Assembly (NCBI GenBank): GCA_025766275.1 | Contig: JAFKAC010000007.1 | Span: forward strand, 1,178,001 to 1,242,000 | DNA length: 64,000 nucleotides | Source: Lactarius indigo | Lineage: Eukaryota > Basidiomycota > Agaricomycetes > Russulales > Russulaceae | Direction of reading: 5' to 3' | Shown: positions 34,031 through 44,789 of the stretch, one piece after another | Numbering within the stretch: position 1 is the first letter of the stretch | How the letters are laid out: every line of letters begins with the position of its first letter | The notes under the pieces: generated by a model | Databases searched by the model: none | Seen by the model: the letters and a program-made list of their open reading frames with translations, nothing else | Told to the model about the DNA's origin: nothing | Translations under genes and position numbers: made by a program

Positions 34031-34460
34031 CACTCGTCGCTGCCAGACGCACGAGCCTTGTAAATCTTGTCAAATTCACCAACTCCATTCCTCACGGCCA
34101 GCAACGTTATCGCGCCATCGGCTGCCCGGCCGTCTCTACCGTAGTAGTATCATTAGATTTCTCCACAAAAGCACCGGCTGGCTTGCCGACTGGTACATGA
34201 TTTCCTCCGCTCTCCGTCTTCATATCTACCAGGACAACATCTGTCAATCCGACAATAATAACGACAGAGGAAATAACGACAGGATTAGATTTCTTCACGA
34301 TCGAGTTATCTACTTTGGTCTATGCTACACCAGAGAGAGGATGCGCAAGAGAATGCGGACCGTTCTTCTTACACTGAGCTTAAGCTCACTTCCTAGCTTG
34401 GATGGGCCTTTACCAGCTTTACCGCTTCAGCCCCACACCTCGGTGGTGCCATGGCACAAA
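34031..34460 (-). pseudogene. Relic of a BTB tail exon
   Basis: On minus, short stretches such as VDMKTESG and FVEKSNDTTT align by eye with the end of BTB copy 6 (VDVKTESGDDDAPVIVEKPD). The frame is not kept and no BTB core is attached. It is a leftover of a former copy in the array. Confidence 0.6.
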
Positions 34461-34716
34461 CGGGAGGCACACAAAACGGTGCTAATCGCGTGTACCTAAG
34501 CGGAGATGTATCATTGCACGATATAGGACGAACGTCATCTGATATGGTGTTGTTATTAGGAAAAATTGAAGTCGTTGAGTGCTTTTGAATCTAACAGGCT
34601 GTACAAATTCTATGAAAACATTGGTACGTGACCACGACTTAAACATACCATATATAAAAAGAGGGGGTCTAAAAGAAAAAACTTGACTCAGATACAAAAA
34701 TTCCGGTCTCGCCACC

Positions 34717-36618
34717 CTACCGGGACAGCTCCCTGGCTCCCAGGACCGGAGTCCCAGGGCAAGTGTCACACTCCCTGAAGTACTGGAATCTCTCCCTTCC
34801 TCTCCTGCAACGATCACACTTCATGTAGCGTTGGCTGCAGTAGTGTAGGGCACCAACCGCATGATTCGAGCAATTCTCGCACTCAATGATCTCCCCAAAG
34901 TCATCAGTCACCGGGGACAGCAACTTCAGTTTCCGGTCTCTGGCTTCTTTAGCCATAGCCTCGGCTGCGGCCGAACTCCTTGCCGTCGAGTGGGCTGAAT
35001 CGGCCTCGACTTTCGCCCGTCGAGCCTCGGCCTTAGCTTTCTCCGCCTCAACCATAGCCTCTACCTCAGCCTTTATCTCCGCGCGAAGGGCCTCCACTAG
35101 TTCCCTGTCTTCGGCCTCCGCCTCAAGCTTGGCTTTGGCCGCGGCTTCAGCTTTAGCCCTTGCCTCCGCCTCACGCTTGACCCTTGCCTCCGCTTCCGCA
35201 GCAATTTTCTTCGCCTCTGCCTCAGCTTCTTCCTTTGCGCGAGCGGCCTCCTTGCGTGCCTTTTCTTCGGCCTTGGCGCGTTCCCTGGCCGCCTCGGCTT
35301 CCAGACGGCGTACCTTCTCCGCCTCCGTCTCCACATCTAGCCTCGCCGTAGTCCCCATCGCACGATTCTCTGCTAACGCTGCTCCGACCTGGGTACTAGG
35401 ACGCGCGTCTGCTGATTTTCGCGTTCCACTTGCTTGCACGGCAGATGTAGCCTTACTCTTCTCCGGATTGTCTTGCGGTGAACCCTCCAAGACTTGCGGC
35501 TGTTCCACTTTGCGCCTAGCATCCTCTCCTTGTGATTCTGCTTTCGACTGCAAGATTAAGGCGATTATTCGTATTGCATCTCGGGGACTATAAATAATAC
35601 TGAGCTCACCGAATGTTCGACACCACCTTCATGGGCATCGCCTTCCTTCGTACCCATTCGTTGCGGTTCCGAAGGTAATGTGACCCCCACTGTCTCTGTA
35701 ATCTCCGCTTCCACATTTGCTGAGGCGACCGCCAAATCCGATTTTTGTGCAGTGGCCTCATTCTTTGGCGCATCCTGTTGGACATCGTCGCCCACGGAAT
35801 ATTTCAGATTTTCTGCCTGCGCCACTTCAATGTGGCGTCGTATATCAGCCGCGCCGACTAGAAGCGCACGACCACGGATCTCCTCCCGCACCCTGGCCAC
35901 CAGTATCACATCTTCCATGCTCATCTGGCGGGCCTCATCCAGGTTGAGTGGCAGTGATCTCTCGCACAGTGCAGTCAGGGCAGGGAGTACCCAGCGGTCG
36001 ACAGAATAAGTCCGCGCAAGTAACAATTGATCGTGCGATGTGGGGGGTACGATAGACTTCAATGCGAGTTCGCGAAGAGAGGTAAAGCCCCAGCGTGTAG
36101 ACAGGCGGAGAACTGATTTCCATTGTTCATATGTCAGTTCGTACTCTCCAAAATTCCTGTAAACAACAGTTTCGATAACCGGCGGGAAGGCACAAGGACC
36201 CAACAAAGCTCACACAGGATATAAGACAGAGAGGAGGGCCTCGAAATCATTGCGTTTGACGCTTATTATTGATATGATACTGGGTAGAGCTTCGTGGTCA
36301 CGTACGCCGAACTTGGCAAAACTTGTAGAGAAGTATTCGGAATCACGAGAAAAGAAGTACCGATGGACGCAGTACAGCATACCGTCCACCTGTGGACTGA
36401 TCAGTACGTAGATATACGAACCACAGTCAGCCACGGACCAGAAATTTGATATTTCCATCTTTGAAAAAATACACATCGTGTTTTATGAATGATCCACCAG
36501 GTGTTGTGTGCACGTCTCTTGTAGCCTCCCCTCCCTCTGAAGATCCTGGGAGGTTGGTGTGCTCAGCTCCAGATTCGGCACCAGGAAGGCCAGGGGCTTC
36601 GGGAGCGGTTGGAGACAT
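34717..36618 (-). CDS. BTB copy 4, with Cys-rich tail; start damaged
   Basis: Exons on minus: 36618-36439, 36389-36214, 36156-35610, 35547-34717; 577 aa from the internal ATG at 36618. The family start (MAPHIVSW, ATG 36739) is out of frame because of small deletions near 36640 and 36710, so the N-terminal 40 residues are lost; the BTB core (VDGMLYCVHRYFFSRDSEYF) is intact. The first intron has a poor donor (GTCCGT). The tail has about 150 residues of Ala/Glu/Arg coiled coil, then a Cys-rich end: ECENC, HYC, KCDRC, ECDTC, seven cysteines in about 40 residues. Such paired CxxC motifs usually bind zinc. No other copy here has it. Confidence 0.75.
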
Positions 36619-36739
36619 CTGCTAGTGACTCGGTACGTATCTGAGAACGTGGGGTCAAAGGAGACGATGAAGGCGGCACTGGCACTTGAGAGAACTGATA
36701 TGTAGATTTCGTTGTCCAGGAGACGATGTGAGGTGCCAT

Positions 36740-37926
36740 CAAGAGAAAGACACTATATGCATCAATCATGATGCTGCTCTGTACTTACGTAGCGTGCTTT
36801 AATTCGCACCTTATAATCGCTATGTAGCCGCATTAGGACCCCCATTAGGATCCATAACGGTACAGGCTACAGAAAATGGAGTGCAAGAATGATTCGGCGT
36901 TCGGCAGAACCTGCTATGTGAATTACATCAAATTGGGGTGGGAGCCGCCAGGGACAAGTAAACGCCAGGTTTCCAGGAACGTACGTTTGCCTCCTGAAAG
37001 ACATGGTCTTCTAAAAACGAGGTCGCTGTTTCCTTGTGCAGGTCACGTAACCCGGTGTTGTAATTCGTCGATGGGTCAGGCGGAGATAACCACCCTTGGA
37101 GCTTCTGTAACAGTAGTACAGTACCTCCTCCACTGTGAATATGTGTGAGCCTATACAAAGTATCGCAATGAGGTCAGGAAGACATGAACACTCACGGACG
37201 TCATATTTTGTCCGCGATCTCCTTCACCATCGCTTTTGTTTCCGAGTCTTTCGCGTCAGGTTTTGTTTCCTTCTCTTCTGACCCACTGTAACCAGGAGTT
37301 GTTTAAAATGGATTGAGTGGCCGGTGGAAGGGTCACACACTGTCCTTAAGAACATTGGTACTTGACACTTGTGAGTAACAAAAGGCGCCGATGCTTGGAC
37401 TTGGATGAATTGCGCTTCAGCCAACTTGAACAAGCCAACTTGAAAGGTTGTGCAGACTCCAGAGTAGCATGTGACCGCAACACCTCAGGCGCTTGTCTAT
37501 TTTTGGGCTGTACCTTAATCCGACCCACTATTGACCATATTTCTCTCTTGGTTTCTCTTTCACCAATGGGTCGCGTTAACAATTACTGTAAGCACATCCG
37601 AGGCCCGGAGCAACTTAGTATGCGGCGTGTGCCCGAACGTCGGGCATACTGTTAGCCACTGTTCCGCCGTAGTCTCACAGCTGTCACGATGGCCTCCATG
37701 TATGTACTTATGAGCGCCTGTAATCGCTTTACGGTAATGCGATATTCGGCCCGTCTGTTCTCGAAAGCCCCTTGCGCGCGCGGCGCTGGTCGTCTCTCCG
37801 GTCCCTCGCTAATCGATATCTCGTAATCGCTTCTCGGATCTTACACCCACTCGCCGCTCGGTCTATCAACAATTCTGCGCATGGCTTATATATACCCTCA
37901 CCTCTTCTCCTTCATCCCTTCGGGTC
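36740..37926. other. Intergenic, no gene seen
   Basis: 36800-36870 resembles upstream regions of other BTB copies. 37740-37926 repeats the BTB 3'-flank motif near 33860 and 10441 (CCGTCTGTTCTCGAAAGCCC). Frames in between have no motif. Confidence 0.45.
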
Positions 37927-40900
37927 TTACTCGTCGTTTGATGCTCCCCTCGCAGTCTGCCAGTGTTGTTCGCTCATCCGTTTGCCTCTCACCCCCCTCT
38001 TCCTTTTGAAGGGGAGCATATCCCACTCGTCGTTTGGTCCCACCGTTGCCTGATAGCGCTGTTCTTCATCTGCCTGCATTTTCACTTTCCCCCATTTGAA
38101 GGGAAGCGTGTCCCACTCGTTGTTTGAAGTTACCTTCGTAGACTGCCCGGGTTGTTCTCCATCTTCCGACTGTTCGATATTCTCTCTTTGTGATTTCGTA
38201 GTGGCTCCTGCCTATAGCAACAGTCTCACCAGTTCGCACGCGTTTCACCTACGGTGTGAACTTACCGAATTCCAGTCACTCATAGGCGTTTTGCCTTTGG
38301 CGTGTTCTGTCTCTACAGTCTTTGTACCATGGTATTTTTCTAGATCAGAATCAACGGTCGCGTTCGCCGTTGAATTGGGCTCTTGTTCAGTAGCCCCACT
38401 CATTGAGCCCGCTAGTGAGACGTCATCCGCGATGCGAACGAGCGCCTCAGCTTGCATCGCCTCCACGCGGCGTGGGATTTCTTCGGCGGCGCTCACGCCG
38501 AATCTAAAGATGTCTTCTCGTATGGTGGCGATGAACACAACATCCTCGATCTCCATTCCACGGGCTTCGTCCAGGGTAAGAGGTTCTGTCCTTTCGCACA
38601 GCGCAGTTAGAGCGGGGACGACCCAGTGAACCACTGCGTATTTGCGAGCGAGGAGGAGCCGGTCATACGGAGTCGGTGGCTTAATTGACTCCAATGCCAA
38701 CTTGCGACGTGAAGCGAAGCCCCAACGCGTGGATAGGTGGAGAACCGATCTCCATTGTTCATACGAAAGGTCGTGCTCTTCAAAACTTCAAGTATATATA
38801 TATGCCTCGATAAACGAAAACAGGAGAAGATGTTGGGAACTCACTCGGGATATAAGACAGAAAGGAAGGCTTCGAAGTCCTCACGTTTGACGTCGCCTAG
38901 CGATACAACGGTCAATAAAGCCTCGTGGTCACGAACGCCGAGCTGGGCAAATCGAGTGGAGAAGTACGCAGAACCATGAGAGAACAAATAACGGTGAACG
39001 CAGTATAGAAATCCATCGACCTAGGACTTTTCAGTACATTGGGGGCGTATGGTATATACGACGACGCACCAAAAATGTGATATTGCCATCCTTAAAGAAG
39101 TATTTGCCATGTTGTAGGAAAGAGTCATCGCTTCGATGGCGTGGGTCATCCGGTGTCTCACTCTCACCCGTCCCCACCCCTAGAAAATTTGCAGGTCTGA
39201 CTCCAGGCCCAGTAAGACGAGCCCTCGAAGCTTTAGGGGCAAAGAGAGGTTTCATATATGGACTCGAGGGTAACGACTCAATTGGAACAACCGAGGCAGT
39301 ACCCACACTTCGTGCAACAGGGGAAAGTGTTCGGATTAAATGCAAAATCAAAAATGGAAGGCACATACCGAGACTTGCCCTCCTGAGTGTTGACATCAAG
39401 GTGAACGTTAGTGTTTTTGATGCCTTCGGGGTAGGGAATGCGGTTGACATCTTCGATATGCCTCGCAGTGCCAAGTGCAGAAGATAAAGTAGGGGCGCTG
39501 CCGCCAGTGGTGGTGGTCTGAAGATTGCGTGGTCCAGGACGCTTCCCAATCATGTCGAAAAGTGGGAGGTTATCTGGCTTCTCCTTGCAGATATTCATGA
39601 ACTGTAACAAGAAGTCACGATCATACCTAGCATGAGAAAATTCTTAGATTGAACGAGATGTCGAAGCGGAGAGTACGTACCGGAACTTGCCCTTCTGAGC
39701 GTTGACGTTGAGCTCAGCCATAGGGTTTTTGATGCCCTCAGGGTAAGAAATGCGGTCGAGATCCTCGATGGGTCGCGCAGTAGCAAGCGCAGAAGGTAAA
39801 GTAGGAGGTTTGTTGCTGGTCATGGTGGTTCGAACATTGCGCGGTCTAGGATCCATTCGCGGATGTTCTGGAGAAGGGAGAGAGGTGCCAATGCGAAAGG
39901 GTTCCTCCAAGAGCTTCGCTACTAAGTCCATAGGGATGGGTACAGGTAGTGGTACAGACGCGGTTTCGTTTGGGAGGATATCTTCAGCGGTATTGGTTTG
40001 TCGCACCTTATCAGTCTCATCCTCAATCTCACCGCCTTCCGGAAGGGGATCTGGCTTTGCATCAGAGGTCGCATCAGCGAGCGTACCAGTAGCTGCAGCG
40101 GCCTCGGCAGCTTTGAGAGACTCCTCGACTCTGCATCGTTGCCCGACCGCCGCTCTAGCTTCCTCTCCTCGGAGCTTGCGTGACCGCTCCTCCGCCCGCT
40201 CTTCGGCCCAAGCTTCGACCTCTTTCCACTCTTCCTCAATACGCTCTGCCTCTTTCAACTCACGTTCCTCCACCTCGCGAAGCTCCCGCTCATTTATGCG
40301 GCAACGAGCTGCATCCTCGTTGGCATTGGCAAAAGATTCACTTGTCCTGTCTTTCTCCCCACTTTCGCCCACTCCTGCCTTCTCTTCAGCGAGGCGCCTT
40401 TCCTTCTGTTCCTGGCTCTCAATCAAGACAAGTCGTTTCTTCTTTTTCTTTTTGACGGGTGCCGGAGAAGGCGGAACAGCTGCAATAATTGGAGTGGCTG
40501 GCGGAGGAAGGCGCTTCAACGCATCAAGATTAACCTCTTGCCCATGAGGATGCTTGATTGAAATCTTCTTTCCGGGGACAAACGCGCCAGCATTAGCGCT
40601 GAGGGATGCTGGGCGACTGACCGTAGGAGGTATGGAAGGCGGCGGGGCCACAGAGGGAAGGTCCGGTGGTACGCCGGGAACAAACTGAGGGTGATGCTAT
40701 TTTACACAGTTCGTTGTGTCAATGGCGACGTCACTAGGGTAAACGAAACAGCACACACGTAGTGACCTGACCACATGGCGGGGGGACTCGATACGCTTTG
40801 GGTAGAAGGGCCAGCGAAGAGCTTTGCGATGCTCTTCTTGTCGAACTTCGGAACAGGAGGAAGGGCGGAGGTAGAAGAGGTAGCGGGATGAAAGGGTGAA

Positions 40901-41389
40901 GTAGAAGGGGGTGAAGAGAGATGTAGCGGTCGATCGGTAACTGCAGACTTTGCTGCATCGGAGTTGCCATTCTGGACGGCAACGGAACCAAAAGATTTAA
41001 CACCGTCTGCAGGTTTCATTGCAGGTACAGATGCTGGTGAAGAGGGGACAGGTGCCGGGGCATCATCTATCGAGCCAAACATCACAACAGACCCTGAGCA
41101 AGATACCGAGTTCGGGTACTAGGTATTAAGAAAGATAGATGGAAATACCTTGCTTCACTGCGCTTCGGGGGATATCGACTTTTATGGAGACTCCTTGACC
41201 GAGAGCCCTAGAACGGCGCGAATGAGTTGCATGGAAGTTAGGAGGATTTGTGACGGAAACGGGGGTAGGTGTGGCGGGAGATTGTAAGCGCGAGGGTGTA
41301 GTAGTCGCGCGAGGGCCCCGTGCCCAAGCAGACTTTGACGGAAGCTGGGGAGGGTTCTTTGATGTTGATACTGTAGCAGATCTGCTCAT
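37927..41389 (-). CDS. Chimeric eIF4G N-terminal region fused to BTB copy 5 (1,022 aa)
   Basis: Eight exons on minus: 41389-41149, 41093-40759, 40696-39681, 39626-39369, 39307-39070, 39020-38845, 38785-38266, 38211-37927. They sum to 1,023 codons with no stop. Exons 1-4 are the N-terminal half of eIF4G: APPQLPSKSAWARG-like start, ALGQGVSIK, VMFGSIDDAPAP, KSIAKLFAGPS, GKKISIKHPHGQEVNLDALK, a long Glu/Arg helix, LPSALATARPIEDLDRISYP, then the eIF4E-binding motif YDRDFLL and FMNICKEKPDNLP. A repeat of the segment before this motif follows in exon 4 (LSSALGTARHIEDVNRIPYP). The MIF4G domain is absent. A 61-nt intron (39308-39368) joins in phase to BTB-family sequence lacking its own start. Then come the BTB core (VDGFLYCVHRYLF) and a tail with repeated NDEWDxLPFK. 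It might bind eIF4E and be directed by BTB; inferred. Confidence 0.82.
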
Positions 41390-41950
41390 TCTATGAAGAG
41401 GATGTCAGCAGAGCTGGGAAGAAGTCTCTCCAAGAATGGGCTTGAGGTACAAGAGGGTGTGAGTGGGGTAGAAACGGCAGTGCAGGGCAAGGGTAGTGAG
41501 AGAAGGCCAGTTCGGCGCTCGAGTGTTTGCCGCGTGTTGTCATCTTCTTGCAAGACCTCCGAGGCGATGGGTCCAAGGTATCATGGCCTCGTTCTATGTC
41601 ACAAGAATAGTCACAATGCTCCCGGCCATAACCGAAAGTACGACTCAAGCGGAGTTCATTCCAAAACTTTGGAACAGCAGACTCATCCAGTGGGTATGAA
41701 ACTACTGTAACAGTAAAAAATAACGTGTCTATTGTATTTTATTGGACCACTCTCATCCCTGTGGGTACTCGGTATCCTCCTGGAGTCGCTCGTTTTATTT
41801 GAACGCTGAGAAAAGGCAGCTCCCTGGACCAAGTCCGGGACCGCAATTTAGAAAGTAAATGTTACGTTCCAATACCCCGAGAAAAAGATATCGTACACGA
41901 GCACCAAAGCACAAAAACCAAAAACCGATGGACGAGCCTAATAAATCGTA
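41390..41950. other. Intergenic, no gene seen
   Basis: Separates the chimera's start from the end of copy 6. It should contain the promoter that came with the eIF4G 5' half. No TATA box recognised. Confidence 0.45.
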
Positions 41951-44089
41951 TCAAAATTGTACGAGACCGTTAGTCGGCGCAAACGTCCACAAGCCCCAGT
42001 CATCATAGTCATCATCTTGGTCATCATCGGCCATCGCTATCGGAGTAGCGGCAGCGTCGGGCTTCTCCACAATCACCGGTGCATCATCGTCGCCACTCTC
42101 CGTCTTCACATCTACAACCCCATCACGCCCCAAAACAAGAGTACCGACAGAAGCAGTACTAGTGACGGGCTTATGTTCTTGTACGACTGAGTTATCTACA
42201 CTGTTTGAGGTTGTCCCAGATGAAGGACGCGGGCGGCTCGTTGCACCCATTTGAGCTTGCTTCCTGGCCCTATCCCTCAGTCTTTTCCTTTGATTCTTGG
42301 TAGGCATGGGCCAGGCACTTGACGTTTCGCCATCGTTCTCCTTCTCGGGCGACGATAACGGAGCTTCCTCGACCAGCGTTCTAGGGCTGGATGCAGCCAT
42401 CGTGGAGGAAGCGCAGGATTCATGAAAATGATCAGGACACAGCGCAGGCTTCATTGGCCCTTCCGGCTTGACGTCGTCACCATATGTGGCGGGCTTCTCA
42501 CCGGCAGCCCCATCAGTTTGACTAGGCCGAGGCGCAGGTTCTGTCGCAGCCCCATCTGACTTCTCACCACTCCCTTGTGCTACAAGGGGGAACTCTGTCT
42601 GCACTGGGGTCTCGCTCGCTTTCTTCGCGTCTGCGTCCGGAACATTCGGGGCTCCTGGCTCGCTATTTGGCTTGGAAGGGGCCGAGGCCGCCGATTCTGA
42701 TATATGGGTACGCTCCTTGGTCACGGGAGCATTGCGTTCGGGGGCAGGACCCTTCTCGGGAACAGGTGGGGTTGACGTGGCTTCCGCGGGGGTAGGGAGG
42801 ACAGTTGACGCAGGAACAGTGTCCTTATTGGGCTCGGGGTTAGCCACGACCTCTTCTGGAGTTGTCTTTTGCGCTTGCTTGGATTCAGACATGACACCAG
42901 CAGATGATGATGATGCTGTGATAGACGTCGTGGGGCGTGTGGACGTAGAATCATAGGGAGTAGAACTAGTAGTCGGCGAATGTTGAGCAAGAGTACCATT
43001 TTTGGCTATAACCTCGGCTTCCCGCTTCTCCCGGGCCTCTGGCTCGGGTCTTTCCAGAGCATCCACTTCAGCGTTTACTTTAGCATCGGCCTCATATTTC
43101 TCCTTAGCTCCAGCTTCGGTTTTTGCTTTAGCCTCACGTTTTGCCTTGAACTCGGCTTTGCGTCTCGCTTTTGCCTCGGCTTTGAGTTTTGCCTTAGCCT
43201 CGGCTTCGGCTTTAGCCTCAACTTCTTTAGCATTAGCCTCGGCCTTGGCCCTTGCCTCCGGGTCGGCTTTTGCCTCGAGACTCGCCTGTTGGACCTTGGC
43301 CACGTGGCGCGGTATATCAACTGCGTCGACTCGAAGTGCCCCACCACGGATCTCCTCCCGTACTGTTGCTACCAGTATCACGTCTTCCATCTTCATCTGT
43401 TGGGCCTCATCCAAGCTAAGGGGCAGGGTTCTTTCGCATAGCGCGGTCAAGGCAGGGAGTACCCAGTGGTCGATTGAATAAGTGCGTGCAAGTACGAGTT
43501 GATCGTGGGATGTGGGAGGTTTGATGGACTTGAGGGCGAGCTTGCGAAGAGAGGCAAAGCCCCAGCACGTAGACAGGTGGAGAATTGACTTCCATTGTTC
43601 GCATGTCAGTTCGTGCCCTTCAAAATTCCTGTAAATAACCAAGTCTCGATAATCGACGGATAAGCACGGGGATCCAACAAAGCTCACGCAGGATATAAGA
43701 CGGAGAGGAGAGCCTCGAAGTCCTTGCGTTCAACGTCGCCTATTGATATGATCGTGGGGAAAGCTTCGTGGTCACATACGCCAAGCCGGGCAAATCGCGT
43801 GGAGAAGTAGACGGAATCGCGAGAAAAGAAGTATCGATGGACGCAGTATAGCGTACCGTCTACCTGCGGGCTGTCGGTACGTTAGGTATGCAGAGCACGA
43901 AAGCCAACGCACTAGAAATGTCACATTTCCGTCCTTGAAAAAATACGTATCATGTCGTATGAACGAATCATCAGGTGTTGCGTGCCCGCCTCTTAGTGTT
44001 TCCCTCCCCTCCGAATACTGATGGCTTGTATGCTCAGGTCTAAGCTCGGTACTGGGAAGGGCGCGGACTTCGGAGGCCATTGGAGACAT
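41951..44089 (-). CDS. BTB copy 6, 676 aa from an internal start
   Basis: Exons on minus: 44089-43913, 43863-43688, 43628-41951. The family start at 44193 (MTPHIVSWSDNE) runs into TAA after a deletion of about 20 bases, so translation must begin at the internal ATG 44089. The BTB core reads VDGTLYCVHRYFFSRDSVYF. Unlike copies 2-5 there is no intron between the BTB region and the tail; the frame runs through to KVQQASLEAKADPEARAKA. The tail holds about 90 residues of Ala/Glu/Lys coiled coil, a disordered Pro/Thr/Ser-rich part of 300 residues and an acidic end (DDDQDDDYDDWG). SNSVDNSVVQEHKPV near the end is shared with copies 2 and 8. Confidence 0.8.
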
Positions 44090-44251
44090 CTGCAAGTGAC
44101 TCGGGTACGTATCCGAGAATGTGGGGTCAAGTGAGATAACGGAGGTGGCACTTAAGTTTCGTTGTCACTCCAGGAGACGATGTGAGGTGTCATCAAGAGA
44201 AAGATACCGTATCTGATACCGATTTGTTGTACGTGGCATGCGCCCTACAAT

Positions 44252-44280
44252 GGTTACGTGACCATACGCAAGGAAACCCT
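44252..44280 (-). promoter_or_regulatory. Conserved upstream box of BTB copy 6
   Basis: GGTTACGTGACCATACGCA with GGAAACCC following, 59 bases upstream of the original ATG (44193). Same spacing as in copies 2 and 7. Confidence 0.5.
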
Positions 44281-44582
44281 TGGGAAACCCTGAAACAGTG
44301 CTTCGGACCCATAGCCATCACTTGAAGGAAGTCGTCGGCCGGGTACAAGAATGATTCGGAGTCTGGCGGGACCTGTGCACTTTTCTTGGTGTTCAGTACT
44401 ACTGTAAGGCTGGGTTAGGAGTGAACCAGTAGTCTGAGGGTAGGGTAGCATACAGCGGCTACGCGGGACCTCCACTGTCACACCACGTTCCTTCCTGATG
44501 CCCCCCGTGTTGTATTTGAAACATGTACCGTTCCTCGCTACTGTTTGGACACCGTCCCCACTTATCACATTGTTTGGTCTCC

Positions 44583-44643
44583 TTGAGAGAACTGGCGATA
44601 TGCAGATTTCGTTGTCATTCCAGGAGACGATGAGAGGTGACAT
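44583..44643 (-). pseudogene. Detached BTB exon-1 fragment
   Basis: On minus it reads SPLIVSWNDNEICISPVLS and then leaves the family. It is the first 20 codons of exon 1 only, with no BTB core behind it. The part deleted from copy 6 (EICISPVLS) is exactly what this piece still has. Confidence 0.7.
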
Positions 44644-44789
44644 GATGTCACCAAGGGAAAGATGTTCAAGTTGTATCTCTGTAAACTACAGCGCGGACCT
44701 ACGTTAAGCAGTTCTTTATGCCAATTCCCAACACGTCTCGTGTTAACCCGTGTTTCCGTGTTGTACAACCTCGAGTCTTGTTTCGTCGT

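Noticed and set aside
33885..34499. 204-codon plus-strand frame
   Set aside because: The minus strand of the same stretch shows BTB-tail similarity, and the plus translation has no recognisable feature.
39750..40547. 265-codon plus-strand frame
   Set aside because: Antisense to the Glu/Arg-rich helix of the eIF4G half; Ser/Ala-rich shadow.
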